Shown: piece after piece, positions 1 to 6,145 of the stretch
How the letters are laid out: the number at the start of each line of letters is the position of its first letter
How positions within the stretch are numbered: the stretch's first letter is position 1
Source of the DNA: VRUE01 sp035554595
GTDB taxonomy: Bacteria; Actinomycetota; Thermoleophilia; Solirubrobacterales; 70-9
DNA: 17,304 nucleotides
NCBI GenBank assembly: GCA_035554595.1
Contig: DATMIH010000104.1
Span: 1 to 17,304, forward strand
Reading direction: 5' to 3'
Translations under genes and position numbers: made by a program
Notes under the pieces: model-generated
The model's database searches: none
What the model was told of the DNA's origin: nothing
What the model saw: only the letters and a program-made list of their open reading frames with translations

Positions 1-276
1 CAGGCCTTCGGCACCGAGATCCACATGTACGTCAAAGGGATCAGCTCGGGCACGCTCTGCCGCGTCTACATGCGCGGCCCCGGCGGCGATGAAGTCTCCG
101 CCGGCACCTTCCGCTACCGCTGGGGCGCCGACGACTCGGCCGTGCTCAGCGCCGCCCTCGATCTCTCGCGCGCCAAGGCGCTCGTCGTACACGCCGGGGA
201 CCGCACCTTCGTCGCGCCCCTCGGCGGTGCCGAGGCGACGCTGCGCAACCAACCCCAACAGGAGGAATCAACGTGA
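1..276 (+). CDS. C-terminal fragment of a probable anti-sigma factor (5' end outside window)
   Basis: The reading frame is open from base 1 to a TGA at 274-276, so this is the last 91 codons of a longer protein. The visible part begins with a GTEIHMYVKGISSGTLC-like segment, then a beta-rich stretch (GTFRYRW) and a final segment (AKALVVHAGDRTF). This pattern resembles the extracytoplasmic C-terminal domain of actinobacterial zinc-finger anti-sigma factors, which bind an ECF sigma factor through a cytoplasmic N-terminal domain. That N-terminal domain is not in the window, so the family call is tentative. The stop codon overlaps the GTG start of the next lipoprotein gene (GTGA), which implies co-transcription and coupled translation. 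A membrane or secreted protein of another family is the main alternative. Confidence 0.5.
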   Translation, partial: QAFGTEIHMYVKGISSGTLCRVYMRGPGGDEVSAGTFRYRWGADDSAVLSAALDLSRAKALVVHAGDRTFVAPLGGAEATLRNQPQQEEST

Positions 277-800
277 AGAAGACCCTTCCCATCCTCGCCG
301 CTCTGGCGCTGATCGGAGTGCTGGCGATGGCCGGCTGTGGAAGCGCCAGCAACAGCTCGAGCTCGAGTTCCGGCGGCGCCTATGGCGGCGGCGAAGAAAC
401 GACGAGCAAGCCGGCCGCCTCGACCACTGCCTCGACAGGCGCGCCGATCACCGTTGGCACCGCCAAAGGGGTCGGCAAGGTACTGGTCGACTCCAACGGC
501 ATGACGCTCTACTACTTCCAGAAGGACCAAAACGGCGAATCCGCCTGCTATGGAGCTTGCGAACAGGGCTGGCCGCCACTGACTACCGAAGGTGCGCCGC
601 AGGCAGGCGAAGGCGCAATGGCCTCGAAACTGGGCACTACGAAACGCAAAGACGGCACCGTCCAGGTGACCTACAACAACTGGCCGCTCTACACCTTCGT
701 CGAGGACAAAAAGCCGGGCGAAGACAACGGCACCGACAGCAAGGCCTTCGGCGCCTCCTGGTACCCGCTACACCCCAACGGGGAAAAGGCCGGCCACTAA
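273..800 (+). CDS. Secreted lipoprotein with COG4315-type repeats (Lipoprotein_15 family)
   Basis: This 175-residue protein starts with a lipoprotein signal peptide: MKK, a hydrophobic stretch, and a lipobox ending at Cys22 (AMAGC). It should therefore be anchored to the outer face of the membrane. A low-complexity Ser/Gly/Glu linker (about 25-55) follows. The rest holds two COG4315/PF03640-like repeats, visible as VLVDSNGMTLYYFQKD with CYGACEQGWPPL, and then NNWPLYTFVEDKKPGEDNG with SWYPLHP. The biochemical role of the family is unknown. The GTG start is preceded by GGAGGAA at 261-267 and overlaps the stop of the upstream anti-sigma-like gene, so the two are probably co-expressed. The TAA overlaps the TAG of the convergent acyltransferase gene (797-800), leaving no room for a terminator. 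Confidence 0.85.
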   Translation: MKKTLPILAALALIGVLAMAGCGSASNSSSSSSGGAYGGGEETTSKPAASTTASTGAPITVGTAKGVGKVLVDSNGMTLYYFQKDQNGESACYGACEQGWPPLTTEGAPQAGEGAMASKLGTTKRKDGTVQVTYNNWPLYTFVEDKKPGEDNGTDSKAFGASWYPLHPNGEKAGH

Positions 801-1486
801 GCCGAGCCGCGCTTGCGCGCGGAGATCGACGGTGGGACCAGCTCGCGGATCTCGGCCAGCAGCCGGATCGCGAGCTCTCCCGCCTCCTCTCCGGGTTGGG
901 GCTGACCGCCGCGTGGCTCGAAGAAGCGGATTCGCAGATGAGGGCGGCGGGGGAAGCCAGTCAGATCCGACGTCCCCTCGATCGCGACGCAGACGATCTT
1001 TGCCTCGGGAACCTCGAGCGCCAGACGGCCGACGCCGCTGCGCGCCCGCAGGACCTTGCCGCGCGAGCGGGTCCCTTCCGGGAAGACGCCAATGCAGGAG
1101 CCGCGCCGCAGTTCCTCGACCGCCCGCGCCAGGGCACCGGCGTCGCCCGCTTCGCGCTCGATCGGGATCTGGCCCATGCCATTGAGCACCGGGGCCAGGC
1201 CGCGTACCTTCCAGAGGTCGGATTTGGCCAGGGCCTTGATCTGGCGCCGCCGGATCGCCGAGATCCCGACCATCACCGGGTCCCAGTGGCTGTCGTGGTT
1301 GCCGACGACCAGCACCGGGCCGCTCTCCGGCAACGCCTCCACCCCCTCCGCCTTCAGCCGCCCCCAGATCGCCACCGGGCGACAGACGGCCATCGCCGTT
1401 CGGTACATCGGGCTCGGCTCTCGCTTCGGCGCGACGGGTGTGGGTAACTCCCCCTGCGGGGTAGAGGACTCCATTGCGAGCGGCAC
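797..1486 (-). CDS. PlsC-family 1-acylglycerol-3-phosphate acyltransferase
   Basis: Lysophosphatidate acyltransferases of this family transfer a fatty acyl group to 1-acylglycerol-3-phosphate, giving phosphatidate at the inner face of the membrane. The catalytic HX4D motif is visible as His64-Asp69 (NHDSHWD). The substrate-binding FPEGTRSR block is at 135-142, and GQIPIERE near 105-112 matches the block that precedes it. The length (229 aa) is normal. The GTG at 1486 is the outermost start. An ATG at 1474 or one at codon 27 would leave the whole domain intact, and none has a clear Shine-Dalgarno sequence, so the start is uncertain. The gene is convergent with the lipoprotein gene and divergent from the PAS gene. 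Its acyl acceptor in vivo cannot be told from sequence. Confidence 0.88.
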   Translation of the reverse strand: MPLAMESSTPQGELPTPVAPKREPSPMYRTAMAVCRPVAIWGRLKAEGVEALPESGPVLVVGNHDSHWDPVMVGISAIRRRQIKALAKSDLWKVRGLAPVLNGMGQIPIEREAGDAGALARAVEELRRGSCIGVFPEGTRSRGKVLRARSGVGRLALEVPEAKIVCVAIEGTSDLTGFPRRPHLRIRFFEPRGGQPQPGEEAGELAIRLLAEIRELVPPSISARKRGSA

Positions 1487-1531
1487 CGTACCCGATTGGC
1501 CTAAACCCGCCGCTCCACAGATGAGGAATCC

Positions 1532-1549
1532 ATCAAAGTGATCAAAGTC
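1532..1549. repeat. Tandem 9-base repeat between divergent genes
   Basis: ATCAAAGTG is followed directly by ATCAAAGTC, in the 161-base gap between the divergent acyltransferase and PAS genes. The segment is more AT-rich than its surroundings and lies where regulator sites for either promoter would be expected. The rest of the gap holds no ORF or RNA gene that I can support. A possible -10 element (TATCTA, 1640-1645) lies just before the PAS gene. The regulatory role is inference. Confidence 0.3.
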
Positions 1550-1647
1550 ACGTACCCCCCAGTGTCGGCAGTCGAAGGTACCCGTCTCGCTTCTGCGGCG
1601 CCGATCCTCGACTCGAACCCCGGCTGTGTCAATCTCAACTATCTAAA

Positions 1648-2067
1648 GTGTCATCTGTGACGACACAGAAGCCGCTCGAGCTGATCCTTGCTCGCAACCT
1701 GATGTCTGCGCTCTCGACCCCGGCCTTCCTGGTCGACGAGGGCGGCGTCCTCGTCTTCTACAACGAGGCGGCTGGGGCCCTGCTCGGCAAGCGCTTCGAG
1801 GAACTGGGCACGGTTGGCGCCGAAGAGTGGGGGTCGCTGTTCGGACCGTTCGACAAAGCCGGCGAGCCGATTCCCTACGACGAGCTGCCCCTGGTCGTCG
1901 CCGTGCGCAACGGCCGCCCGGCTCACGCCGATCTAGAGATCAGCTCAGCAGACGGCGCCCGCCACCAGGTCGAGGTCTCGGCCTTTCCGATCCTCACCCC
2001 ACACGGCTCGCAGGGCGCGATCGCGGTCTTTTGGCCGGCCGGCTCCAGCAACGGCGCGAGTCACTGA
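1648..2067 (+). CDS. Single PAS-domain sensory protein
   Basis: This 139-residue soluble protein is essentially one PAS domain. An N-terminal segment (LARNLMSALSTPAFLVDEGGVLVFYNEAAGALLGKRFEEL, residues about 10-50) matches the typical start of PAS/PAC sensor modules. A beta-strand end follows (ADLEISSADGARHQVEVSAFPIL, then GAIAVFWP). There is no kinase, GGDEF or DNA-binding domain, so it would act by contact with a partner or as a small-ligand sensor. The GTG at 1648 has no good Shine-Dalgarno sequence. A second in-frame GTG at 1657 lies about 11 bases after a TATCTA -10-like hexamer and could be a leaderless start. The metallo-hydrolase gene begins one base after the stop, so the two form an operon. 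Confidence 0.75.
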   Translation: MSSVTTQKPLELILARNLMSALSTPAFLVDEGGVLVFYNEAAGALLGKRFEELGTVGAEEWGSLFGPFDKAGEPIPYDELPLVVAVRNGRPAHADLEISSADGARHQVEVSAFPILTPHGSQGAIAVFWPAGSSNGASH

Positions 2068-2068
2068 G

Positions 2069-2950
2069 ATGAAGGTCAAGCTCTGGGGCACGCGCGGTTC
2101 GATCCCCTCCCCGGGGCCGGAGACGATCCGCTACGGCGGCAACACCTCCTGCGTCGGCGTCACCCTCGCTGACGGCTCGATGCTGGCACTCGACGCCGGC
2201 ACCGGCATCCGCAGCCTCGGCCTGGCGCTTGCCAACGAGCCGGCGCGGCTGCACATCCTGCTCACCCATCTTCACCTCGATCACATTCAGGGCCTCGTCT
2301 TCTTCGCCCCCGCCTTCCAGGCGCAGACCGAGATCGTGATCTGGGGCCCGGCATCGCCGGAGGCCTCGCTGCGCGATCGCATCGCCCGCTACATCTCGGC
2401 GCCGCTCTCCCCGGTCGAGGTCCGCGAGCTGCCCTGCGACGTCTCCTTCCGCCACTGCCCGCAAAGCGAGTGGGAGATCGGCTCGGCGCGGATCAGCGCT
2501 GCCTCCGTCTCCCACCGCGGGCCGACGCTCGGCTACCGGATCGACGACGGCGAGTCCTCGCTCGCCTACATCCCCGACCACGAGCCCGCCCTCGGCGCCG
2601 ACCTCGATGCGCTCGAGGAGGACTGGATCTCGGGCCTCGGACTTGCCCGCAATGCCTCGCTGCTGATCCACGACGGCCAGTACGCGGACGCCGAGTACCC
2701 CGACCACGTCGGCTGGGGTCACTCCTCGCTCTCACACGCGCTCTCCTTCGCCCGCCGCGCTGAAGCGGAGCGGACGCTGCTCTTCCACCACGATCCGATG
2801 CACTCCGACGAGCGCCTCGACCAGCTTAGTGAGGAAGCACGCCAGCGCTGGGCGGCGATGGGCGGCAGCCCGGAGGCGATCGAGCTCGCCGCCGAGCGGG
2901 CCGAGTACGAGCTGCCGGCGCGAACGGTCAGCGCGATTTCCGCAACTTAG
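2069..2950 (+). CDS. Metallo-beta-lactamase-fold hydrolase
   Basis: This 293-residue MBL-fold enzyme carries the metal-binding THLHLDH motif (His67, His69, Asp71, His72). A further His lies in SVSHRGPTLGYRI, there is an Asp-containing LLIHDGQY segment, and a C-terminal HHDP supplies the last ligand. The start (WGTRGSIPSPGPETIRYGGNTSC) is typical of a subgroup related to RNase Z, phosphodiesterase and PhnP-like MBL proteins. In this subgroup the motif 'GTRGS.P.P' recurs next to PAS or response-regulator modules. The substrate is unknown; a cyclic phosphodiester is a reasonable guess for the subgroup but is not shown here. The ATG lies one base after the PAS gene's TGA, so translation is probably coupled. 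No signal peptide is seen, so the enzyme is cytoplasmic. Confidence 0.85.
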   Translation: MKVKLWGTRGSIPSPGPETIRYGGNTSCVGVTLADGSMLALDAGTGIRSLGLALANEPARLHILLTHLHLDHIQGLVFFAPAFQAQTEIVIWGPASPEASLRDRIARYISAPLSPVEVRELPCDVSFRHCPQSEWEIGSARISAASVSHRGPTLGYRIDDGESSLAYIPDHEPALGADLDALEEDWISGLGLARNASLLIHDGQYADAEYPDHVGWGHSSLSHALSFARRAEAERTLLFHHDPMHSDERLDQLSEEARQRWAAMGGSPEAIELAAERAEYELPARTVSAISAT

Positions 2951-2951
2951 A

Positions 2952-2999
2952 AACCGCGCGGTTCGCGCCGTTCAAATGGCTTCGCCTGCCCGCTACGCT
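2952..2999 (+). promoter_or_regulatory. Candidate promoter of the HD hydrolase gene, with adjacent palindrome
   Basis: TTCAAA (2971-2976) and TACGCT (2994-2999) are spaced by 17 bases, fitting a sigma-70-type promoter. The start codon lies 10 bases after the -10. A 12-base perfect palindrome, AACCGCGCGGTT (2952-2963), lies just upstream of the -35 and could be an operator. This is a pattern match only. Confidence 0.35.
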
Positions 3000-3009
3000 G
3001 GCACGCGGG

Positions 3010-3624
3010 ATGCCGTCGACGCCTGGAATCGACGCCGCGGTCGAGAGATCTGATCTGGTCAGGGAGGCGCTGGGGACAGCGCAGCGCGCGCATGCCGGTC
3101 AACTGCGCCGCGGCAGCGACGGGCGGCCCTTTATCGACCACCCGGTCGCGGTCGCGGAGCTGCTCTGCGGAGAGCGCCAGGGTGACGAGGTGATCGTCGC
3201 CGCACTGCTCCACGACGTGGTCGAGAAGAGCGAGGCCGATCTCGACACGGTCCGCGAGCGCTTCGGCGAGGTCGTCGGGAACCTGGTTGGGGCGATGACC
3301 GAAGACGAGTCGATCCCCGCCTACGAGGACCGCAAGGAGGAGCACCGACGCCGGGTTGCCGAGTCCGACCCGGCGGCGCGGGCGATCTTCGCCGCCGACA
3401 AACTGACCAACGTGACGATGTTGCGCGAGGCCTACGCACTGATCGGCGAGGGCGTTAGCGACGAACTCGCGGTTCCGCTCGACCTGAAGATGTATATCTG
3501 GGAGGCGGACTTGGAAATGCTCTTCGACGAGGCGCCGCAGCTGCGCCTGACCGACCAGCTCGCCGATCAGCTGGTCGCGCTCTGGGGCGACCGCTTCAGG
3601 GCCGTGCGCGCCCCGTCAGACTGA
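3010..3624 (+). CDS. HD-domain metal-dependent phosphohydrolase, RelA/SpoT hydrolase-like
   Basis: This 204-residue protein is a stand-alone HD domain that follows the SpoT/Mesh1 (p)ppGpp hydrolase pattern. HAGQLRRG..G.PFIDHP gives metal ligand His44, AALLHDVVE gives His68-Asp69, RERFGEVVGNLVGAMTED is the conserved helix, and FAADKLTN gives Asp130. There is no synthetase or TGS/ACT domain, so it would be a small hydrolase of the Mesh1 type, possibly acting on (p)ppGpp, NADPH or another nucleotide. The usual Glu-Asp pair after HDVV is Glu72-Lys73 here, so activity or substrate may differ. The gene has its own promoter-like sequence. Its 3' end overlaps the convergent DUF6328-like gene by 29 bases. 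Confidence 0.8.
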   Translation: MPSTPGIDAAVERSDLVREALGTAQRAHAGQLRRGSDGRPFIDHPVAVAELLCGERQGDEVIVAALLHDVVEKSEADLDTVRERFGEVVGNLVGAMTEDESIPAYEDRKEEHRRRVAESDPAARAIFAADKLTNVTMLREAYALIGEGVSDELAVPLDLKMYIWEADLEMLFDEAPQLRLTDQLADQLVALWGDRFRAVRAPSD

Positions 3625-4087
3625 GCCGCCGACGCAGCGGCAGCACATACCAGAGGAAGGCGAAGGCGCTCACCGTCCCGGCCCCGGTGATCGCGGTGAC
3701 CAGGCCATTGCCGAAGAGCACGTCGGTGATCAGCACGATCGCGCTGGTCATCGCCATCGCCAACAGGGCAAGGCCGGCGATCGTGAAGCGGTTGGCGAGG
3801 CGGATCAGCTCGCGCTTCTGCTGCAGGTGAAAGGTGACGCGGTGGTAGGAGGAGGGCGCGATCAGCAGGATCGCCGAGAGCGCCGTACAGAGCAGGGTGA
3901 AGAAGTAGACGTCCTTCTCGAAGCCGTTGATCTTGGTGAAGTTCTGCTGGAACGGGACGGCGAGCAGGAAGGCGAAGAGGACCTGGACGCCGGGCAGGGC
4001 GACGCGCAGCTCCTGCAGCAACTCACCGAGATTGCGATCGAGGCGTTCGGTCTCGCTCTCGTCCCGTCCCGACGGGCGTTCCTCCAT
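3596..4087 (-). CDS. DUF6328-like integral membrane protein
   Basis: This 163-residue protein has a charged cytoplasmic N-terminus rich in Glu/Arg, then ELLQELRVALPGVQVLFAFLL, a signature I associate with DUF6328-type actinobacterial proteins. Four membrane helices can be read at about residues 34-47, 61-79, 101-124 and 128-150. A conserved APSSYHR segment and a basic HLQQKRELIRLANR helix lie between the second and third. The function is unknown. The start at 4087 is 18 bases from the divergent photolyase start, so the two genes share a very short regulatory gap. The last codons overlap the HD hydrolase gene in antisense. Confidence 0.7.
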   Translation of the reverse strand: MEERPSGRDESETERLDRNLGELLQELRVALPGVQVLFAFLLAVPFQQNFTKINGFEKDVYFFTLLCTALSAILLIAPSSYHRVTFHLQQKRELIRLANRFTIAGLALLAMAMTSAIVLITDVLFGNGLVTAITGAGTVSAFAFLWYVLPLRRRLSLTGRARP

Positions 4088-4105
4088 GCCATCACCATAG
4101 GGGAA

Positions 4106-5458
4106 GTGAGCACCTCAATCGTCCTCTTCAACCGCGACCTCAGGCTGCGCGATAACCCAGCTCTGGCAGCGGCGGCGAGGGCTGAGCGAACGGTGCCGCT
4201 CTTCGTCCTCGACCCGGCGCTGCTCGAGTCCCGCTTCGCCGCCCCCAACCGGGTCGCCTTCATGCTCGAGTCGCTGCGCGACCTCGGCGAGCGCTTGCGC
4301 CGCGTCGGCGGTCGCCTCTACGTCCGCCACGGGGATCCGGTCGAGGAGGCGCTGACGCTGGCGCACGAGTGCGATGCCGGCGAGCTCCACGTCAGCGCCG
4401 ACTGGAGCGCTTTCGCGCGGCGGCGCGAGGAGCGCCTGCGCTGCGCCTGCGAGGAGGAGCGGGTCGCCTTCCGCGCACATCCCGGCACGACGATCGTCGC
4501 GCCGGGCACGGTCACCCCCGGCGGCGGTGATCACTTCAAGGTCTTCAGCCCCTTCTACCGCGCCTGGGAGGAGATGCCGTCGCGCCCTCTGGCGCCCGCG
4601 CCACGACGGCTGGCGGTGCCCTCGCGACTCGCGACCGGCAGGCTGCCGGCGCTCGACTCGCTGCTGCGCGGGGCGCCCTCATCGGAGCGGGCGCCCGGCG
4701 GAGAGACCGCGGGCCGCAAGGCGATGCGGCGCTTCCTGCGCGACGGCCTTGCCGGCTATTCCGACCATCACGACGACCTGCCGGGCGACGAGACCTCCGG
4801 GCTGAGCCCGTACCTGCGCTTCGGCTGCATCTCGCCGCTGGAGCTGCTCGGCGAGGCGCGCTCGCGCCGGGGCGGCGGCGCCTACGCGCGCCAGCTCTGC
4901 TGGCGCGACTTCCACCACCAGGTCCTCGCCGCCTACCCGGATCTCCCCCGTCGCGACTACCGGCCGCGCGGTGATCGCTGGTCGCGCTCGCGCCGCGCCT
5001 TCGAGGCCTGGCAGGAGGGGCGCACCGGCTACCCGATCGTCGACGCGGCGATGCGCCAGCTGCAGCGGGAGGGACGGATGCACAACCGGGCGCGGATGAT
5101 CGTCGCCTCCTTCCTGACCAAGGACCTCTACCTCGATTGGCGCTGGGGCGCCGGGCACTTCTGGGACCTGCTCAGCGACGGCGAGATCGCCAACAACGCC
5201 GGCAACTGGCAGTGGGTGGCGGGGACCGGCAACGACACCAGGCCCAATCGCGTCTTCAACCCGATCCGCCAGGCTCACCGCTTCGATCCCCGCGGCGAGT
5301 ACGTGCGCCGCTACCTGCCGGAGCTGGAAACTCTCGCCGGCAAGGCGGTGCACGAGCCATGGCGGCTTGACGCCAAGCGGCGGCGCCAGCTCGACTACCC
5401 CGAACCGATCATCGACCACGACGACGCTGCTGCCGCCTTCATCGCCCGGCGCACGTAG
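4106..5458 (+). CDS. phr: Deoxyribodipyrimidine photolyase (class I, FAD-dependent)
   Basis: Photolyase uses blue or near-UV light and reduced FAD to split cyclobutane pyrimidine dimers in DNA. The 450-residue product has the N-terminal antenna-binding Rossmann domain (SIVLFNRDLRLRDNPAL, about 4-20) and the C-terminal FAD domain. The FAD domain shows GYPIVDAAMRQLQ, GRMHNRARMIVASFLTKDL, DWRWG and NNAGNWQWVAGTG. The tryptophans expected for the electron-transfer chain are present in RWSRSRRAFEAW, DWRWG and NWQW. An open frame extends further upstream but overlaps the divergent membrane-protein gene and lacks family similarity. The GTG at 4106, just after AGGGGAA, places the start right at the conserved N-terminus. 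The SD spacing is tight. Confidence 0.93.
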   Translation: MSTSIVLFNRDLRLRDNPALAAAARAERTVPLFVLDPALLESRFAAPNRVAFMLESLRDLGERLRRVGGRLYVRHGDPVEEALTLAHECDAGELHVSADWSAFARRREERLRCACEEERVAFRAHPGTTIVAPGTVTPGGGDHFKVFSPFYRAWEEMPSRPLAPAPRRLAVPSRLATGRLPALDSLLRGAPSSERAPGGETAGRKAMRRFLRDGLAGYSDHHDDLPGDETSGLSPYLRFGCISPLELLGEARSRRGGGAYARQLCWRDFHHQVLAAYPDLPRRDYRPRGDRWSRSRRAFEAWQEGRTGYPIVDAAMRQLQREGRMHNRARMIVASFLTKDLYLDWRWGAGHFWDLLSDGEIANNAGNWQWVAGTGNDTRPNRVFNPIRQAHRFDPRGEYVRRYLPELETLAGKAVHEPWRLDAKRRRQLDYPEPIIDHDDAAAAFIARRT

Positions 5459-5467
5459 GATCGGGCC

Positions 5468-6145
5468 GTGGGACGGCTTGCGGTGGTGCTCGGCAGCAGT
5501 GCGCTCGGTCCAGGCGGCGAGACGATCGCCGCTGCGGGCGCCGAGCACGGCGCCGCGATCGTGCAGCGCCACGGTGGCGAGGAGTACGTGCTGCCGCACG
5601 AGATCGACCACGTCACCAACCTGCGGGCCCTGGTCGAGCAGGGCTGTGACCGCGTGCTGGCGATCGCCTCGGTCGGCTCGCTGGACGCCGAGCTGCCGGT
5701 CGGCAGCCTGCTCTGCCCCGACGACTTCATCGCCCTCCACGTCGGCCTCTCCTCCTTTGGCGATGAGCGCGCCCACCGGGCCCCGCGCTTCGACCCGGTC
5801 TGGCGCGAGGAAGTCCTTGCCGCCTGGAACGCCAGTCCGGCCAAAGTGCGCGACGGCGGCGTCTACTGGCAGGCGATCGGGCCGCGCTTTGAGACGCCGG
5901 CCGAGATCCGGCTGATGGCCGTCCACGCCGACGTGGTCGGGATGACGATCGCCTCGGAGTGCGTTGTCGCCGCCGAGCTGGGGCTCGCCTACGCGGCGAT
6001 CTGCGTCGTCGACAATCTCGCCAACGGCATTGGCCGGGGTCCGCTGGAGATCATCGAGCTGGAAGCGGCACGAGCCGGCAACGCCCTGCAGTTGCACGAC
6101 GGCCTCGCCGCGGTGCTGCCGCAACTCGGCGCCGTGGGCCGGTGA
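5468..6145 (+). CDS. Purine nucleoside phosphorylase, MTAP/MTIP-like
   Basis: This 225-residue member of the PNP/MTAP family would cleave a purine nucleoside with phosphate. Visible family features are the N-terminal LAVVLGSSAL phosphate loop, LPHEIDHVTNLRAL, AIASVGSLD, YWQAIGPRFETPAEIRLM (the ribose/phosphate region) and VVGMTIASECVVAAELGLAYAAICVVDNLANG. At the base-recognition position, methylthioadenosine phosphorylases usually have two Asp residues (TDYD-like). Here the segment reads VDNLAN, so a 6-oxopurine substrate such as methylthioinosine is plausible. Its stop overlaps the GTG of the MtaD-type deaminase, which would make exactly that product from methylthioadenosine. The GTG start at 5468 is 9 bases after the photolyase stop. 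Specificity is inference. Confidence 0.82.
   Translation: MGRLAVVLGSSALGPGGETIAAAGAEHGAAIVQRHGGEEYVLPHEIDHVTNLRALVEQGCDRVLAIASVGSLDAELPVGSLLCPDDFIALHVGLSSFGDERAHRAPRFDPVWREEVLAAWNASPAKVRDGGVYWQAIGPRFETPAEIRLMAVHADVVGMTIASECVVAAELGLAYAAICVVDNLANGIGRGPLEIIELEAARAGNALQLHDGLAAVLPQLGAVGR

Noticed and set aside
89..1447. Plus-strand open frame (452 codons) through the lipoprotein and acyltransferase region
   Set aside because: It is rich in Arg/Ala/Pro with no domain, and overlaps the lipoprotein gene out of frame and the acyltransferase gene in antisense.
1595..1626. T-arm-like GGGGTTCGAGTC on the minus strand upstream of the PAS gene
   Set aside because: Bases flanking the loop do not form a T stem and no acceptor or anticodon arm can be drawn around it.
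3827..4105. N-terminal extension of the photolyase frame
   Set aside because: It overlaps the DUF6328-like gene in antisense and the conserved photolyase N-terminus begins right at the GTG at 4106.
4679..6124. Long minus-strand open frame (481 codons) across the photolyase and phosphorylase genes
   Set aside because: It is antisense to two well-recognised genes, has low-complexity Arg/Ala/Gly/Val composition and no family motif. Long false frames are expected at this GC content.
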